Origin: Domibacillus sp. DTU_2020_1001157_1_SI_ALB_TIR_016 | Lineage (GTDB): Bacteria; Bacillota; Bacilli; Bacillales; Domibacillaceae | Assembly: GCF_032341995.1 (NCBI RefSeq) | Contig: NZ_CP135438.1 | Location: 868,001 to 932,000 of the forward strand | Direction of reading: 5' to 3' | Length of the DNA: 64,000 nucleotides | Shown here: in pieces, positions 26,558-34,773 of the stretch | Layout of the letters: the number at the start of each line of letters is the position of its first letter | Numbering within the stretch: position 1 is the first letter of the stretch | The notes under the pieces: generated by a model | What the model was told of the DNA's origin: nothing | The model's input: only the letters and a program-made list of their open reading frames with translations | The model's database searches: none | Program-made: the position numbers and the translations under genes

Positions 26558-27424
26558 ATGAGCTTAGTAAAATATGAAATTTTAAATAAAGTGGCCGAGA
26601 TGAAAAGCTTTACCAAAGCGGCAGATGTTTTAGGACTAACACAATCAGCTGTCAGTCATGCGATAACCGGCCTTGAATCAGAATTTGGCTTTTCTTTAAT
26701 ACATCGGAATCGATCCGGCGTTACCCTGACCAGGGAAGGGGAAGAGATGTTGGTGACGATTCGGAAAGTTTTATACTTTAACGAAAAAGTACATCAGGAA
26801 GCAGCTGGCATAACAGGGCTGATAAAAGGAACATTAAAAATTGGCGTGTTCACCAGTGTATCGGCGAACTGGCTTCCGGATATTCTTAAAATCATGGAAA
26901 ACCGCTATCCTTATCTCCGGATAGAATTAATAGAAGGAGATTATCTTGAAATTGAACAGTGGCTGTTAAGCGGAGAAATTGATTGCGGATTTATCAATAT
27001 GGAGCACTCCGACCAGTTTAATGTAATCCCGCTGAAAAAAGATCGGCTGTTATGTATTGTTTCCAATGAAAGCAGTCTTTATCATCATGCTTCAGTCCGT
27101 TTTGAGGATCTGGAAAAGGAGCCGTTTATTATGCCGGCATATGGAGGCTATCACGATGTGAAGCGCTTATTTGAAGAAAACGGTATTCAGCCAGCTGTTC
27201 GCTTTGAATTAATGGAAGAGAGGGCCATTATGTCTATGGTGGCCCATCACTTAGGCGTGAGCATTTTGCCTGAAATGGTGCTGGACCCGCTTTTGCCGGA
27301 ACTTCGTGCGATTCCTTTAGAAACAGACAGCTACCGTTCCATCGGGCTTGCGACCCGCTATGCGCTTTCTCCTGCTGCAGAAAAGTTTGCCCAAATCACT
27401 CAATCATGGGTCACGAATAATTGA
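26558..27424 (+). CDS. LysR-family transcriptional regulator
   Basis: 288 residues. The N-terminal winged helix-turn-helix (1-60) reads FTKAADVLGLTQSAVSHAITGLESEFGFSLIHRNRSGVTLT. The C-terminal half is the usual two-lobed effector domain, with GTLKIGVFTSVSANWLPDIL opening it. AAAGGAG precedes ATG 26558. It is divergent from the EamA transporter, which it probably activates, and a palindrome lies in its own leader. The effector is not predictable. Confidence 0.9.
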   Translation: MSLVKYEILNKVAEMKSFTKAADVLGLTQSAVSHAITGLESEFGFSLIHRNRSGVTLTREGEEMLVTIRKVLYFNEKVHQEAAGITGLIKGTLKIGVFTSVSANWLPDILKIMENRYPYLRIELIEGDYLEIEQWLLSGEIDCGFINMEHSDQFNVIPLKKDRLLCIVSNESSLYHHASVRFEDLEKEPFIMPAYGGYHDVKRLFEENGIQPAVRFELMEERAIMSMVAHHLGVSILPEMVLDPLLPELRAIPLETDSYRSIGLATRYALSPAAEKFAQITQSWVTNN

Positions 27425-27579
27425 AAATAAACAGGTATTGTGAGCAAAAAGGCAATGAGGGTTGAGAGTGGGTACTTCGTTAAACAGCCAGGGAATAGCC
27501 TGTGCAGTTGCGGAAGCTTTGGCTTTAAAAAGCCAAAGTTCTCCGTAGTGTTCCAAGAAAAAGATATTTCATTATATAG

Positions 27580-27695
27580 TCTGGCGGTAATAGCGAAGAG
27601 GTCACACCCGTTCCCATCCCGAACACGGCCGTTAAGCTCTTCAGCGCCGATGGTAGTTGGGGGTTTCCCTCTGTGAGAGCAGGACGCCGCCAGGC
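27580..27695 (+). rRNA. rrf: 5S ribosomal RNA, apparently isolated
   Basis: About 116 nt. The terminal helix pairs CTGGCGG (27581-27587) with CCGCCAG (27687-27693). The conserved loops CACACCCGTTCCCATCCCGAAC and CGATGGTAGTTGGGGG are present. The preceding gene is a LysR regulator only 155 bases upstream, and no 23S or 16S sequence is in the window, so this is a solitary 5S gene. A terminator follows immediately. The promoter is not obvious; a hairpin TTTGGCTTTAAAAAGCCAAA lies about 65 bases upstream. Confidence 0.95.
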
Positions 27696-27702
27696 AAACA
27701 GC

Positions 27703-27730
27703 GAGGACAGCGAAAGCTGTCCTTTTTTGT
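27703..27730 (+). terminator. Terminator of the 5S rRNA gene
   Basis: AGGACAGC-GAAA-GCTGTCCT stem with a GNRA tetraloop, followed by TTTTTGTTTTTTT. Confidence 0.9.
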
Positions 27731-28163
27731 TTTTTTAGATCGATTTTGTCCAACATAGGAGCGTCAATCCAGATTAAGGAAACATATAGGCTACTAAGTA
27801 ACCACTATAGAATACAAACTTTTATCTCTTAAAAAAGTTGTCTGATTTAGTGTTGACAACCCAATCGAAGAAACAGCAAGGAGAAGATAGCATGTAAGAG
27901 ATTAGATTAATAGAATATTCTCATCCTGCTAGTAGAAAAATATTATTTTTAAAGGAAAAAGAAGAACGGATGGAGAACTATTTTGTAATATAAGCGAAAA
28001 GAAAGCAGTTTGATGGCAGTTAATGTAGTCAAGTCAGTTGTCTGCAAAAAAAGTAAGCGCTATCAAAAAAAGACTTTGGGATGTAAGCCTGTCTCGTAAA
28101 GAGGACGCTCGCTTAGATGGAAGATGTAAGAGTGTAACAATTTAAGAGGAAGGATGAACAAAG
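27731..28163. other. Leader region of the lar genes
   Basis: About 430 bases with no supported gene. It contains a cre-like site at 28052-28065. A TTGACA at 27853 has no convincing -10 at the right distance. The transcription start of larE is not evident. Confidence 0.35.
28052..28065 (+). promoter_or_regulatory. cre-like site upstream of larE
   Basis: AGTAAGCGCTATCA matches 13 of 14 positions of the CcpA operator consensus TGWAANCGNTNWCA. It lies about 100 bases before larE, so carbon-catabolite control of cofactor synthesis is likely. Confidence 0.6.
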
Positions 28164-28994
28164 ATGGCAGAAGAAAAATACAAAAAGCTGCAAGAAATTC
28201 TTCAAGAAATGCAATCAGTCGTTGTCGCTTTTTCAGGTGGTGTGGACAGCACCTTCTTGTTAAAAGCTGCCGTCGACACGCTAGGCAAAGAAAATGTGCT
28301 CGCAGTTACAGCAGATTCAGAAACATATCCATCCAGTGAATTAAAAGAAGCACAAGCACTTGCTGCACAAATTGGCGCGTCTCATCTTGTTATTGAAACA
28401 TCAGAGCTCGCCATTCCAGGCTACACAGAAAATAATCAAAGCCGCTGCTATTTTTGCAAAAGCAGTTTGTTTGACCACTTAATTCCGGTTTTAGAGGATC
28501 GAGGTTTTCAAAACATTGTCTACGGGGTCATTGCTGATGATATGAATGAATTTCGACCGGGCATGAAGGCAGCAAAAGAAAAAGGAATCCGCGGCCCGCT
28601 GCAGGAAGCCAATTTGTTTAAGGAAGAAATTCGCCGTTTGTCACAACAGTTTCATCTGCCAACCTGGGATAAGCCGTCTTTCGCCTGCTTGTCTTCAAGG
28701 ATTGCTTATGGGGAAGAGATCACAAAAGAAAAATTAACAAAAGTAGAGAGAGCAGAAGCATACTTAAAGTCACTTTCGATCCGCCAGGTGCGTGTCCGTA
28801 CACATGGAGAAATAGCCCGGATTGAAGTAGAGCCTGCCGATATTGCCCTTATACTCGAATATCACGCGGCAATTGATAAACGTCTGAAACAGTTTGGCTA
28901 TAAATACGTATCACTTGACCTCGCCGGCTACAGGAGCGGCAGTATGAATCAGTCATTAAAGAAGGAAGAAACGGAATGGCTGAAAAGCGTGTAA
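28164..28994 (+). CDS. larE: LarE, ATP-dependent sacrificial sulfur transferase
   Basis: 276 residues. The PP-loop ATP pyrophosphatase motif AFSGGVDST is at 22-30. Cys175 in KPSFACLSSRI corresponds to the sulfur-donating cysteine of the sacrificial LarE type. LarE activates the LarB product and converts its carboxylates to thiocarboxylates while making the nickel-pincer nucleotide (NPN). A second pair, Cys95 and Cys98 (RCYFCKSSL), is also present; some LarE proteins use a Cys cluster to bind [4Fe-4S], so the sulfur mechanism deserves testing. larB, larC1 and larC2 follow. Confidence 0.92.
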   Translation: MAEEKYKKLQEILQEMQSVVVAFSGGVDSTFLLKAAVDTLGKENVLAVTADSETYPSSELKEAQALAAQIGASHLVIETSELAIPGYTENNQSRCYFCKSSLFDHLIPVLEDRGFQNIVYGVIADDMNEFRPGMKAAKEKGIRGPLQEANLFKEEIRRLSQQFHLPTWDKPSFACLSSRIAYGEEITKEKLTKVERAEAYLKSLSIRQVRVRTHGEIARIEVEPADIALILEYHAAIDKRLKQFGYKYVSLDLAGYRSGSMNQSLKKEETEWLKSV

Positions 28995-29142
28995 TAAGGC
29001 TTGATACCAAACAGCAGCGATAGATTTGGCCAGAACAAAATACATAATCAAAAGCTGCTATACACATGACTCAGCATGCACCCAATTGGATATTTCCGGG
29101 TAAAAGATGCTGAAATATTTTAGATAAAAGCAGGTGGAAAAC

Positions 29143-29895
29143 GTGATTGATGATATTTTAGCGCGTGTGGAAAGCGGAACATTAACCGCTGCTGAAGCAA
29201 AAGAAAAATTGGCTTCTTATGAAGATCTCGGTTTTGTAAAAATTGATCATCATCGGCATAAACGACAGGGAGTTCCGGAGATCATTTTTGGGGAAGGAAA
29301 AACGGCTGAGCAAATTTTGGCGATTATCAAGTCGTTGAAAGGGCGCGGTCATGAAGTACTTGCTACGCGTGTTTCCGAGGAAAAAGCAGTGTTTATTTTA
29401 AATGAACTGCCGGATCTATCGTATAACAAAATCGCTCAAACATTGTCCTTCGTAACAAAGAAGCCATCTGGAGAAGGTTTTATCGCTATTATATGTGCGG
29501 GTACGTCAGACCTGCCAGTCGCAGAAGAAGCAGCGGTTACAGCAGAGACGCTCGGTGTACCGGTACGCCGTTTTTATGATGTGGGCGTGGCGGGGCTTCA
29601 CCGGCTGCTTGATCATATTAGCGAGATACGCGAGGCAGCTGTTTCGGTCTGTGTGGCCGGCATGGAAGGCGCACTTCCAAGCGTGCTGGGCGGCCTTGTT
29701 GAAAATCCGATTATTGCTGTACCGACCAGCATTGGATATGGAGCTAACTTTAATGGATTATCTGCACTGCTGTCGATGCTAAATTCCTGTGCATCCGGAG
29801 TAAGTGTGGTAAATATCGATAATGGTTTTGGAGCAGCTTACAACGCGGTGCTGATTCACCGTCTTGCATATAACAACAAAGGAGAAACAACATGA
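29143..29895 (+). CDS. larB: LarB, NaAD carboxylase/hydrolase for nickel-pincer cofactor
   Basis: About 250 residues. The C-terminal half is AIR-carboxylase (PurE)-like: AIICAGTSDLPVAEEAAVTAETLGV and VENPIIAVPTSIGYGANF. LarB carboxylates the pyridinium ring of nicotinic acid adenine dinucleotide and hydrolyses it, the first step of NPN synthesis. The start is a GTG: 29143 has AGGTGG in front, while the GTG at 29134 would sit on that site. Its end overlaps the larC1 start by 4 bases. The 148-base gap after larE shows no terminator. Confidence 0.92.
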   Translation: MIDDILARVESGTLTAAEAKEKLASYEDLGFVKIDHHRHKRQGVPEIIFGEGKTAEQILAIIKSLKGRGHEVLATRVSEEKAVFILNELPDLSYNKIAQTLSFVTKKPSGEGFIAIICAGTSDLPVAEEAAVTAETLGVPVRRFYDVGVAGLHRLLDHISEIREAAVSVCVAGMEGALPSVLGGLVENPIIAVPTSIGYGANFNGLSALLSMLNSCASGVSVVNIDNGFGAAYNAVLIHRLAYNNKGETT

Positions 29896-30929
29896 CAATA
29901 TTATACTTTGACTGTTTTTCAGGGATTAGCGGCGATATGGTTATTGGTGCTCTTTTAGATGCTGGCGCCGATTTGGCTCAAATGGAGGAAGAACTAAAAA
30001 AACTGAACATGGAAGGTGAATATACACTTTCAAAAAAAACTGTAAACAAAAATGGCATTACCGCTGTTAAATTTGATGTAGAGCTGAATCAAGAAGAAAA
30101 GAATGGTCATCATGATCACGGCCACAGCCATAGCCATGCACATGACCATCATGATCACAGCCACAGCCATAGCCATGCACATGACCATCATGATCACGGC
30201 CACAGCCATAGCCATGCACATGACCATCATGATCACAGCCACAGCCATAGCCATGCACATGACCATCATGATCACAGCCACAGCCATAGCCACGCACATG
30301 ACCATCACGATCACGGCCACAGCCACAGCCATAGTCATGCACATGACCATCATGATCACAGCCATAGCCATGGTCACTCACATGATGAGCACAGTCATAG
30401 TCATTTGCATGACCATCACCACCGTGCGTATAAACAAATCGCTGATATGATTGAAGCAGCCGGATTCAACAAAGCGGTTACAAATACAGCTCTGTCCATT
30501 TTTAAAAAGATCGGCGAAGCGGAGGGAAAGATTCATGGTCTGCCGCTTGAGCGTGTCCATTTTCATGAGGTGGGCGCTGTTGATTCCATCATCGACATCG
30601 TTGGGGCAGCCATTTTGATTGATCAGCTCGGTATCACCAAGATTTATTGTTCTTCGATCCCGACTGGAAGCGGCCATATTCACATTGATCACGGGACATA
30701 TCCGGTTCCCGCACCCGCAACACTGGAAATCCTAAAAGGTGTCCCTATTGCACGGACAGCGGTTAAAGGCGAGCTTGCAACACCGACTGGCGCAGCAATT
30801 GCGGCTGTATTAGCTGACTCATTTGGCACAATGCCATCTATGACGGTTGAAAAAATCGGCTATGGTGCCGGTACGAAAACATTTAAAGACCGTCCAAATG
30901 TGTTGAGAGTAGTTATTGGAAAGGAATGA
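29892..30929 (+). CDS. larC1: LarC N-terminal part (LarC1) with long His-rich insert
   Basis: 345 residues, starting MTILYFDCFSGISGDMVIGALLDAG, the classic LarC opening. LarC inserts nickel into the pincer cofactor with CTP (nickel cyclometallase). Residues 73-178 are a His/Asp/Ser insert made of 13-residue repeats (HHDHGHSHSHAHD), far longer than in the reference LarC and a likely nickel reservoir. The conserved core resumes at AYKQIADMIEAAGF and ends RPNVLRVVIGKE at a TGA. The missing C-terminal domain is encoded in the same frame just downstream as larC2. Confidence 0.93.
   Translation: MTILYFDCFSGISGDMVIGALLDAGADLAQMEEELKKLNMEGEYTLSKKTVNKNGITAVKFDVELNQEEKNGHHDHGHSHSHAHDHHDHSHSHSHAHDHHDHGHSHSHAHDHHDHSHSHSHAHDHHDHSHSHSHAHDHHDHGHSHSHSHAHDHHDHSHSHGHSHDEHSHSHLHDHHHRAYKQIADMIEAAGFNKAVTNTALSIFKKIGEAEGKIHGLPLERVHFHEVGAVDSIIDIVGAAILIDQLGITKIYCSSIPTGSGHIHIDHGTYPVPAPATLEILKGVPIARTAVKGELATPTGAAIAAVLADSFGTMPSMTVEKIGYGAGTKTFKDRPNVLRVVIGKE
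30108..30347 (+). repeat. 39-bp tandem repeat encoding the His-rich segment of larC1
   Basis: Five 39-bp units and one 45-bp unit, each encoding HHDH[G/S]HSHSHAHD-type peptides, are followed by degenerate His-rich sequence. The units are nearly identical at DNA level, so copy number may vary among strains by slippage. Confidence 0.9.
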
Positions 30930-30935
30930 ACAAGT

Positions 30936-31415
30936 GTGAACAGTCACCGTCCGCCGAATCAAGAGCATAAAGACAGCGGTATGATCAAAATGGAAGTTAA
31001 CTTAGATGACATATCAGGAGAATGGCTTGGCTATGTTATGGATGTATTATTGGAAGCAGGCGCCAACGATGTATTTTACACACCGATTTACATGAAGAAA
31101 AACCGTCCTGGTGTGCTTCTTCAGGTTCTTTGTGCTGCCCAGGAGGCTGCTGAAATGGAAGCTATTTTATTTCGTGAAACGACGACTCTTGGCGTTCGTT
31201 ATTATCCGCTTACTGTCCACCGTCTGGAAAGGCAGTTTATCCAGCTGGAAACGAAATGGGGACTGGTTACGGTTAAATATGGCCTTATGGATGGGGACAT
31301 TGTGCAGCGTGCTCCAGAGTATGAAGAGTGTAAAGCGATTGCTGTGAAATGGAAGGTGCCATTAAAGGATGTGTATACAGAAGTCTGGAAGCATTTAGAG
31401 AGTAAACGGACCTGA
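30936..31415 (+). CDS. larC2: LarC C-terminal part (LarC2)
   Basis: 159 residues matching the C-terminal domain of LarC (MEVNLDDISGEWLGYVMDVLLEAGANDVFYTPIYMKKNRPGVLL). It is in the same frame as larC1, separated only by TGA (30927-30929) and two codons. GTG 30936 has AAAGGA (30920-30925) 10 bases upstream, so re-initiation or coupling is plausible; read-through of the TGA would give a full-length LarC of about 505 residues. In Lactobacillus plantarum larC is also split, there joined by frameshifting, which makes this in-frame arrangement unusual. A sequencing error cannot be excluded. Confidence 0.88.
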   Translation: MNSHRPPNQEHKDSGMIKMEVNLDDISGEWLGYVMDVLLEAGANDVFYTPIYMKKNRPGVLLQVLCAAQEAAEMEAILFRETTTLGVRYYPLTVHRLERQFIQLETKWGLVTVKYGLMDGDIVQRAPEYEECKAIAVKWKVPLKDVYTEVWKHLESKRT

Positions 31416-31546
31416 ATGTCCTTGTTTTCAAAGAAGAGATTGATCAATCGCAAGCAAAGAAGAGAAGTCATGACTGTATTTTAAGATAATTACATTCCTT
31501 CATGATTAAACAGAAAAATAAGTTGTCAAAATAGTTTAAAAATGTA

Positions 31547-31576
31547 TTGACACCCATTAAATGAGGTAGTTATAAT
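31547..31576 (+). promoter_or_regulatory. Sigma-A promoter of the TRAP operon
   Basis: TTGACA (31547-31552), 18 bp, TATAAT (31571-31576): consensus hexamers. Confidence 0.8.
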
Positions 31577-31734
31577 CAGCTTAGGTTATAAATTATAAAA
31601 CATTGTTCTATAATGTAAAACAAACTTGAAGCTGTTTCTTTTCAAGTTATTTTTTACAGTCCCTATGTAAGCGCTTCAAATTTGGTTAGCAGGAAAGGAA
31701 TAAACAGAAAACTTTTCTCACCAAATATGAGAAC

Positions 31735-31757
31735 GTAGTTTTATATTATAAAACTAC
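31735..31757. promoter_or_regulatory. Perfect palindrome before dctP, candidate IclR-type operator
   Basis: GTAGTTTTATA-T-TATAAAACTAC, 11-bp arms around one base, about 50 bases before the dctP start. The IclR-family gene at 39389 in the same island is the obvious candidate binder. A hairpin role in RNA is possible, but there is no T-run. Confidence 0.5.
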
Positions 31758-31810
31758 TTGCGGCGAGAGGTTCCAGAAATAAAAAAATAAGCCAATTCAG
31801 GGAGGACAAA

Positions 31811-32827
31811 ATGAAAAAAACGTTTCTTGGTGTGCTAGCTGCTTCTGTGACAAGTGCAATGATTCTTGCAGGATGTAACGGTTCCGAGGAAGCTGCTTCA
31901 GGAGGAGGGCAGACAAAAACGATTAAAGTAGCTAATTACTTTGCAGAAGACCATCCACAAAATATTGCATTAAAAGAAAAATTTAAAACGATGGTAGAAG
32001 AAGAGAGTGGAGGTCAATTAAAAGTACAGATTTACGCAAACAGTACGCTGGGAGCTGAAAAAGAATTTTATGACGGTGTCCGAAACGGAACGATCGAAAT
32101 GGGCATTCCAGGCTTAATTATGCAGGCAGATATTCCAAAGATGGGTGTTCCTGAATGGCCGTTTTTATTTAGAGACTTCGAGCATGTAAAGAATGTATTA
32201 AATGGTCCGATCGGTGAAGAAATAACCGCTGATTTAGAACCGAAACATGGAGTTACTCCACTTGCATGGAGTGCAAATGGATTTAGAATGTTCTCAAGCA
32301 ACCGCACGATCGAAAGCATGGAAGATTTTGACGGACTCCGTCTCAGAATGCCGAACATTCCAAACTATATTAAACTAGGTGAATCGCTTGGGGCAAACGT
32401 AAGTCCATTGCCTATTTCTGAAGTATTTACAGCACTTGAACAAAATGTAGTAGATGCTCAAGATAATCCAATCGCTACTTTGAGAAATTCAGCATACTAC
32501 GAAGTTCAAAGTGATGTACTAGAATCAAAGCACATGTTCAGCCCTAATATATACATTATTAACACTAAATTCTTTAACAGCTTGACAGAAGAACAGCAGG
32601 ATATTATTCAAAACGCTGCCAAAGAAGCTGCTGAATATGAGTTTGACTTGCTGGAAAAAAGCTATGAAGAAGATAAAAAGTTCCTTCAAGAAAATGGCAT
32701 AAAATTCACGACGCCAGATGAAAAGTTTGCAAAAGAAATGGAAGAAGCAGCGAAGCCTGTATATGATGATGTTTTCAAAGAAAATGAGTGGGCAGAAGAG
32801 CTGGTTGAAAAAATTAAAGCAGAATAA
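31811..32827 (+). CDS. TRAP transporter substrate-binding lipoprotein, DctP type (first)
   Basis: 338 residues. The lipobox is LAGC with Cys22. The DctP fold follows, with ANYFAEDHPQNIALKEKFK near the start and FDGLRLRMPN, whose Arg normally clamps a substrate carboxylate. The conserved SEVFTALEQNVVDAQDNP block is present. It captures an organic acid, probably an aldonate or uronate here, and hands it to DctQM. GGGAGGAC precedes ATG 31811. It opens the main catabolic operon. Another DctP lies at 34774 behind the same membrane genes. Confidence 0.92.
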   Translation: MKKTFLGVLAASVTSAMILAGCNGSEEAASGGGQTKTIKVANYFAEDHPQNIALKEKFKTMVEEESGGQLKVQIYANSTLGAEKEFYDGVRNGTIEMGIPGLIMQADIPKMGVPEWPFLFRDFEHVKNVLNGPIGEEITADLEPKHGVTPLAWSANGFRMFSSNRTIESMEDFDGLRLRMPNIPNYIKLGESLGANVSPLPISEVFTALEQNVVDAQDNPIATLRNSAYYEVQSDVLESKHMFSPNIYIINTKFFNSLTEEQQDIIQNAAKEAAEYEFDLLEKSYEEDKKFLQENGIKFTTPDEKFAKEMEEAAKPVYDDVFKENEWAEELVEKIKAE

Positions 32828-32861
32828 GTAAGCGCTTTAATAAGGAGGGTGAAGAAATAAG

Positions 32862-33437
32862 ATGAATAAAATATCGAGGTCCCTAGAAAACACTTTGAAC
32901 ATTATCATGGCCCTTGCTCTGGCGGTGATGGTCGTTCTCGTATTCGGCAACGTAGTTCTTCGCTACCTTTTCAATTCAGGTATTACCTGGTCAGAAGAAA
33001 TGTCGCGGTACCTTTTTATTTGGCTGACGTTCCTCGGTGCCATTGGCGCTTTTAAAAACAAAGAACATTTAGGCGTAGATATGCTGATTAAGCGGCTTCC
33101 TACTAAGATGAAAAAAGTCGTCATCGTGATCAGTGATTTACTGATATTACTCGTCCTTTACCTTGTCCTTGACGGCAGCTGGAAGATGACGATGATTAAC
33201 ATTGACAGTAAGGCGCCGGCTACAGGCCTGCCGCTGGCTTTTGTATATGGGACAGGCATTTTAGTCAGTATTTCTATGGGACTCATGACCATTTATAACT
33301 TGTATCAGGTGATGTTTAACAAGATTAAAGATGAGGATTTAGTTAAGATTAGTGATTCAGAAGAATTGATTGCTCTTCACGAAGAGGAATTTGTGACAGA
33401 CGACATCATGATAAGCAAGGAGGAGAAAAAGGCATGA
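32862..33437 (+). CDS. TRAP transporter small membrane subunit DctQ
   Basis: 191 residues with four transmembrane helices. NTLNIIMALALAVMVVLVFGNVVLRY and TWSEEMSRYLFIWLTFLGA are the DctQ hallmarks. It pairs with DctM to form the sodium-driven transporter core. AAGGAGGGTG precedes ATG 32862; the 3' end overlaps dctM by four bases. A long charged C-terminal tail follows the last helix. A cre-like AGTAAGCGCTTTAA lies in the dctP-dctQ gap at about 32829. Confidence 0.92.
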   Translation: MNKISRSLENTLNIIMALALAVMVVLVFGNVVLRYLFNSGITWSEEMSRYLFIWLTFLGAIGAFKNKEHLGVDMLIKRLPTKMKKVVIVISDLLILLVLYLVLDGSWKMTMINIDSKAPATGLPLAFVYGTGILVSISMGLMTIYNLYQVMFNKIKDEDLVKISDSEELIALHEEEFVTDDIMISKEEKKA

Positions 33438-34711
33438 TCGGTGTATTTGTCGGATCTTTACTCGGTGCAATGGCATTAGGAATGCCGATTGCCTTTGCCT
33501 TGCTTGTAAGCAGCGTTATCTTAATGTACGCCCTTGGTATTTTTGACAGCCAGATTATCGCGCAGAACCTCATCAGCGGCGCGGATAACTTTCCTCTGAT
33601 GGCGATTCCGTTCTTTATGCTGGCGGGAGAGTTAATGAATCAAGGAGGACTGTCACGGCGGATCGTTGAAATGGCTATGACACTGGTTGGCCATATTCGC
33701 GGAGGCCTTGGCTATGTAGCTATCATTGCGGCTTTATTATTTGCGAGTATTTCCGGTTCAGCTGTAGCCGATACAGCTGCCCTGGGTGCCGTCTTAATTC
33801 CGATTATGGCTAAAGCCGGCTATAACGTAAATCGTTCGAGCGGACTGATTGCTACAGGGGGAATTATTGCCCCGGTTCTGCCGCCAAGTATTGGTTTTAT
33901 CATTTTCGGTGTGGCAAGCGGTGTGTCGATTACCCAGCTGTTTATGGCGGGAATTGTGCCCGGCTTATTAATGGCTCTCGGCCTGGTGATTACATGGGCG
34001 ATTGTGGCCCGCAAGGATAAGGTAGAAGTGCAGCCCCGTGCATCGGCTAAAGAGATGCTTGCAGCACTCCGCCATGGAATTTGGGCCCTGTTCCTTCCAA
34101 TTATTATCATTGCAGGATTGAAATTTGGTATCTTTACACCGACGGAAGCGGCGGTTGTAGCCGCTGTATACGCACTATTTGTCGGTCTTGTTGTATACCG
34201 TGAATTGAAAGTGAAAGACTTATTCAACGTATTTGTTCATGCAGGCAAGATGACCAGTGTTGTCATGTTTCTTGTGGCAGCCGCACTCGTTTCCTCCTGG
34301 CTGATCACGGTGGCTAACCTGCCTGGCGCAGTTATTGGAATGTTAGAGCCGTTCCTGGACAAACCGCTCCTTCTGCTCATTATGATTAACCTTCTGGTGA
34401 TCGTAGTTGGAACCGCCATGGATATGACGCCGACGATTCTAATTTTAACCCCTGTTTTAATGCCGATTATTGACGCAGCAGGCATTGATCCTGTTTACTT
34501 CGGTGTCCTGTTTATTTTAAATAACGCGATCGGACTGCTTACGCCGCCAGTTGGAACGGTCTTAAATGTCATGTGCGGAATAAGTAAAATTAGTTTAGAA
34601 GATTTGATGAAAGGCATCTGGCCTTTCCTGCTTGTAGAAGTCATTATCTTAATTTTGTTAATTCTGTTCCCTTCATTAGTATTAGTCCCTCTTGAATGGT
34701 TTACATCTTAA
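33434..34711 (+). CDS. TRAP transporter large permease subunit DctM
   Basis: 425 residues, about 12 helices. ATGGIIAPVLPPSIGFIIFG and TPTEAAVVAAVYALFVG are DctM signature regions; PVGTVLNVMCGISKISLEDLMKGIWPFLL closes it. It forms the elevator-type translocation domain, driven by the sodium gradient. ATG 33434 overlaps the dctQ stop (ATGA). No terminator stands before the second DctP gene, so all four genes are probably co-transcribed. Confidence 0.93.
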   Translation: MIGVFVGSLLGAMALGMPIAFALLVSSVILMYALGIFDSQIIAQNLISGADNFPLMAIPFFMLAGELMNQGGLSRRIVEMAMTLVGHIRGGLGYVAIIAALLFASISGSAVADTAALGAVLIPIMAKAGYNVNRSSGLIATGGIIAPVLPPSIGFIIFGVASGVSITQLFMAGIVPGLLMALGLVITWAIVARKDKVEVQPRASAKEMLAALRHGIWALFLPIIIIAGLKFGIFTPTEAAVVAAVYALFVGLVVYRELKVKDLFNVFVHAGKMTSVVMFLVAAALVSSWLITVANLPGAVIGMLEPFLDKPLLLLIMINLLVIVVGTAMDMTPTILILTPVLMPIIDAAGIDPVYFGVLFILNNAIGLLTPPVGTVLNVMCGISKISLEDLMKGIWPFLLVEVIILILLILFPSLVLVPLEWFTS

Positions 34712-34773
34712 GAGGAAGAAAACAATAATTAGGCTTAAATACACTTATTAACAATAGTTTAGGAGGAATGAGG

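Larger units (their letters stand above)
31416..31810 (+). promoter_or_regulatory. Promoter and long leader of the TRAP/sugar-acid operon
   Basis: No gene. Elements in order: promoter at 31547-31576, an A/T-rich hairpin AACTTGAA/TTCAAGTT followed by six Ts (31623-31655) that could attenuate, a near-cre sequence TGTAAGCGCTTCA (31666-31678, one base short), and a perfect palindrome at 31735-31757. The dense arrangement suggests strong control of the catabolic genes. Confidence 0.6.

Noticed and set aside
27400..27756. Minus- and plus-strand frames across the 5S rRNA
   Set aside because: The region is 5S rRNA by sequence and helix pairing.
30108..30347. CRISPR array
   Set aside because: Repeats are contiguous without spacers and encode an in-frame His-rich peptide.
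30030..30450. Long open frames on both strands over the His-rich repeat
   Set aside because: They are by-products of the 39-bp repeat in larC1; low-complexity Met/Ile or Gly/His translations with no ribosome binding site.
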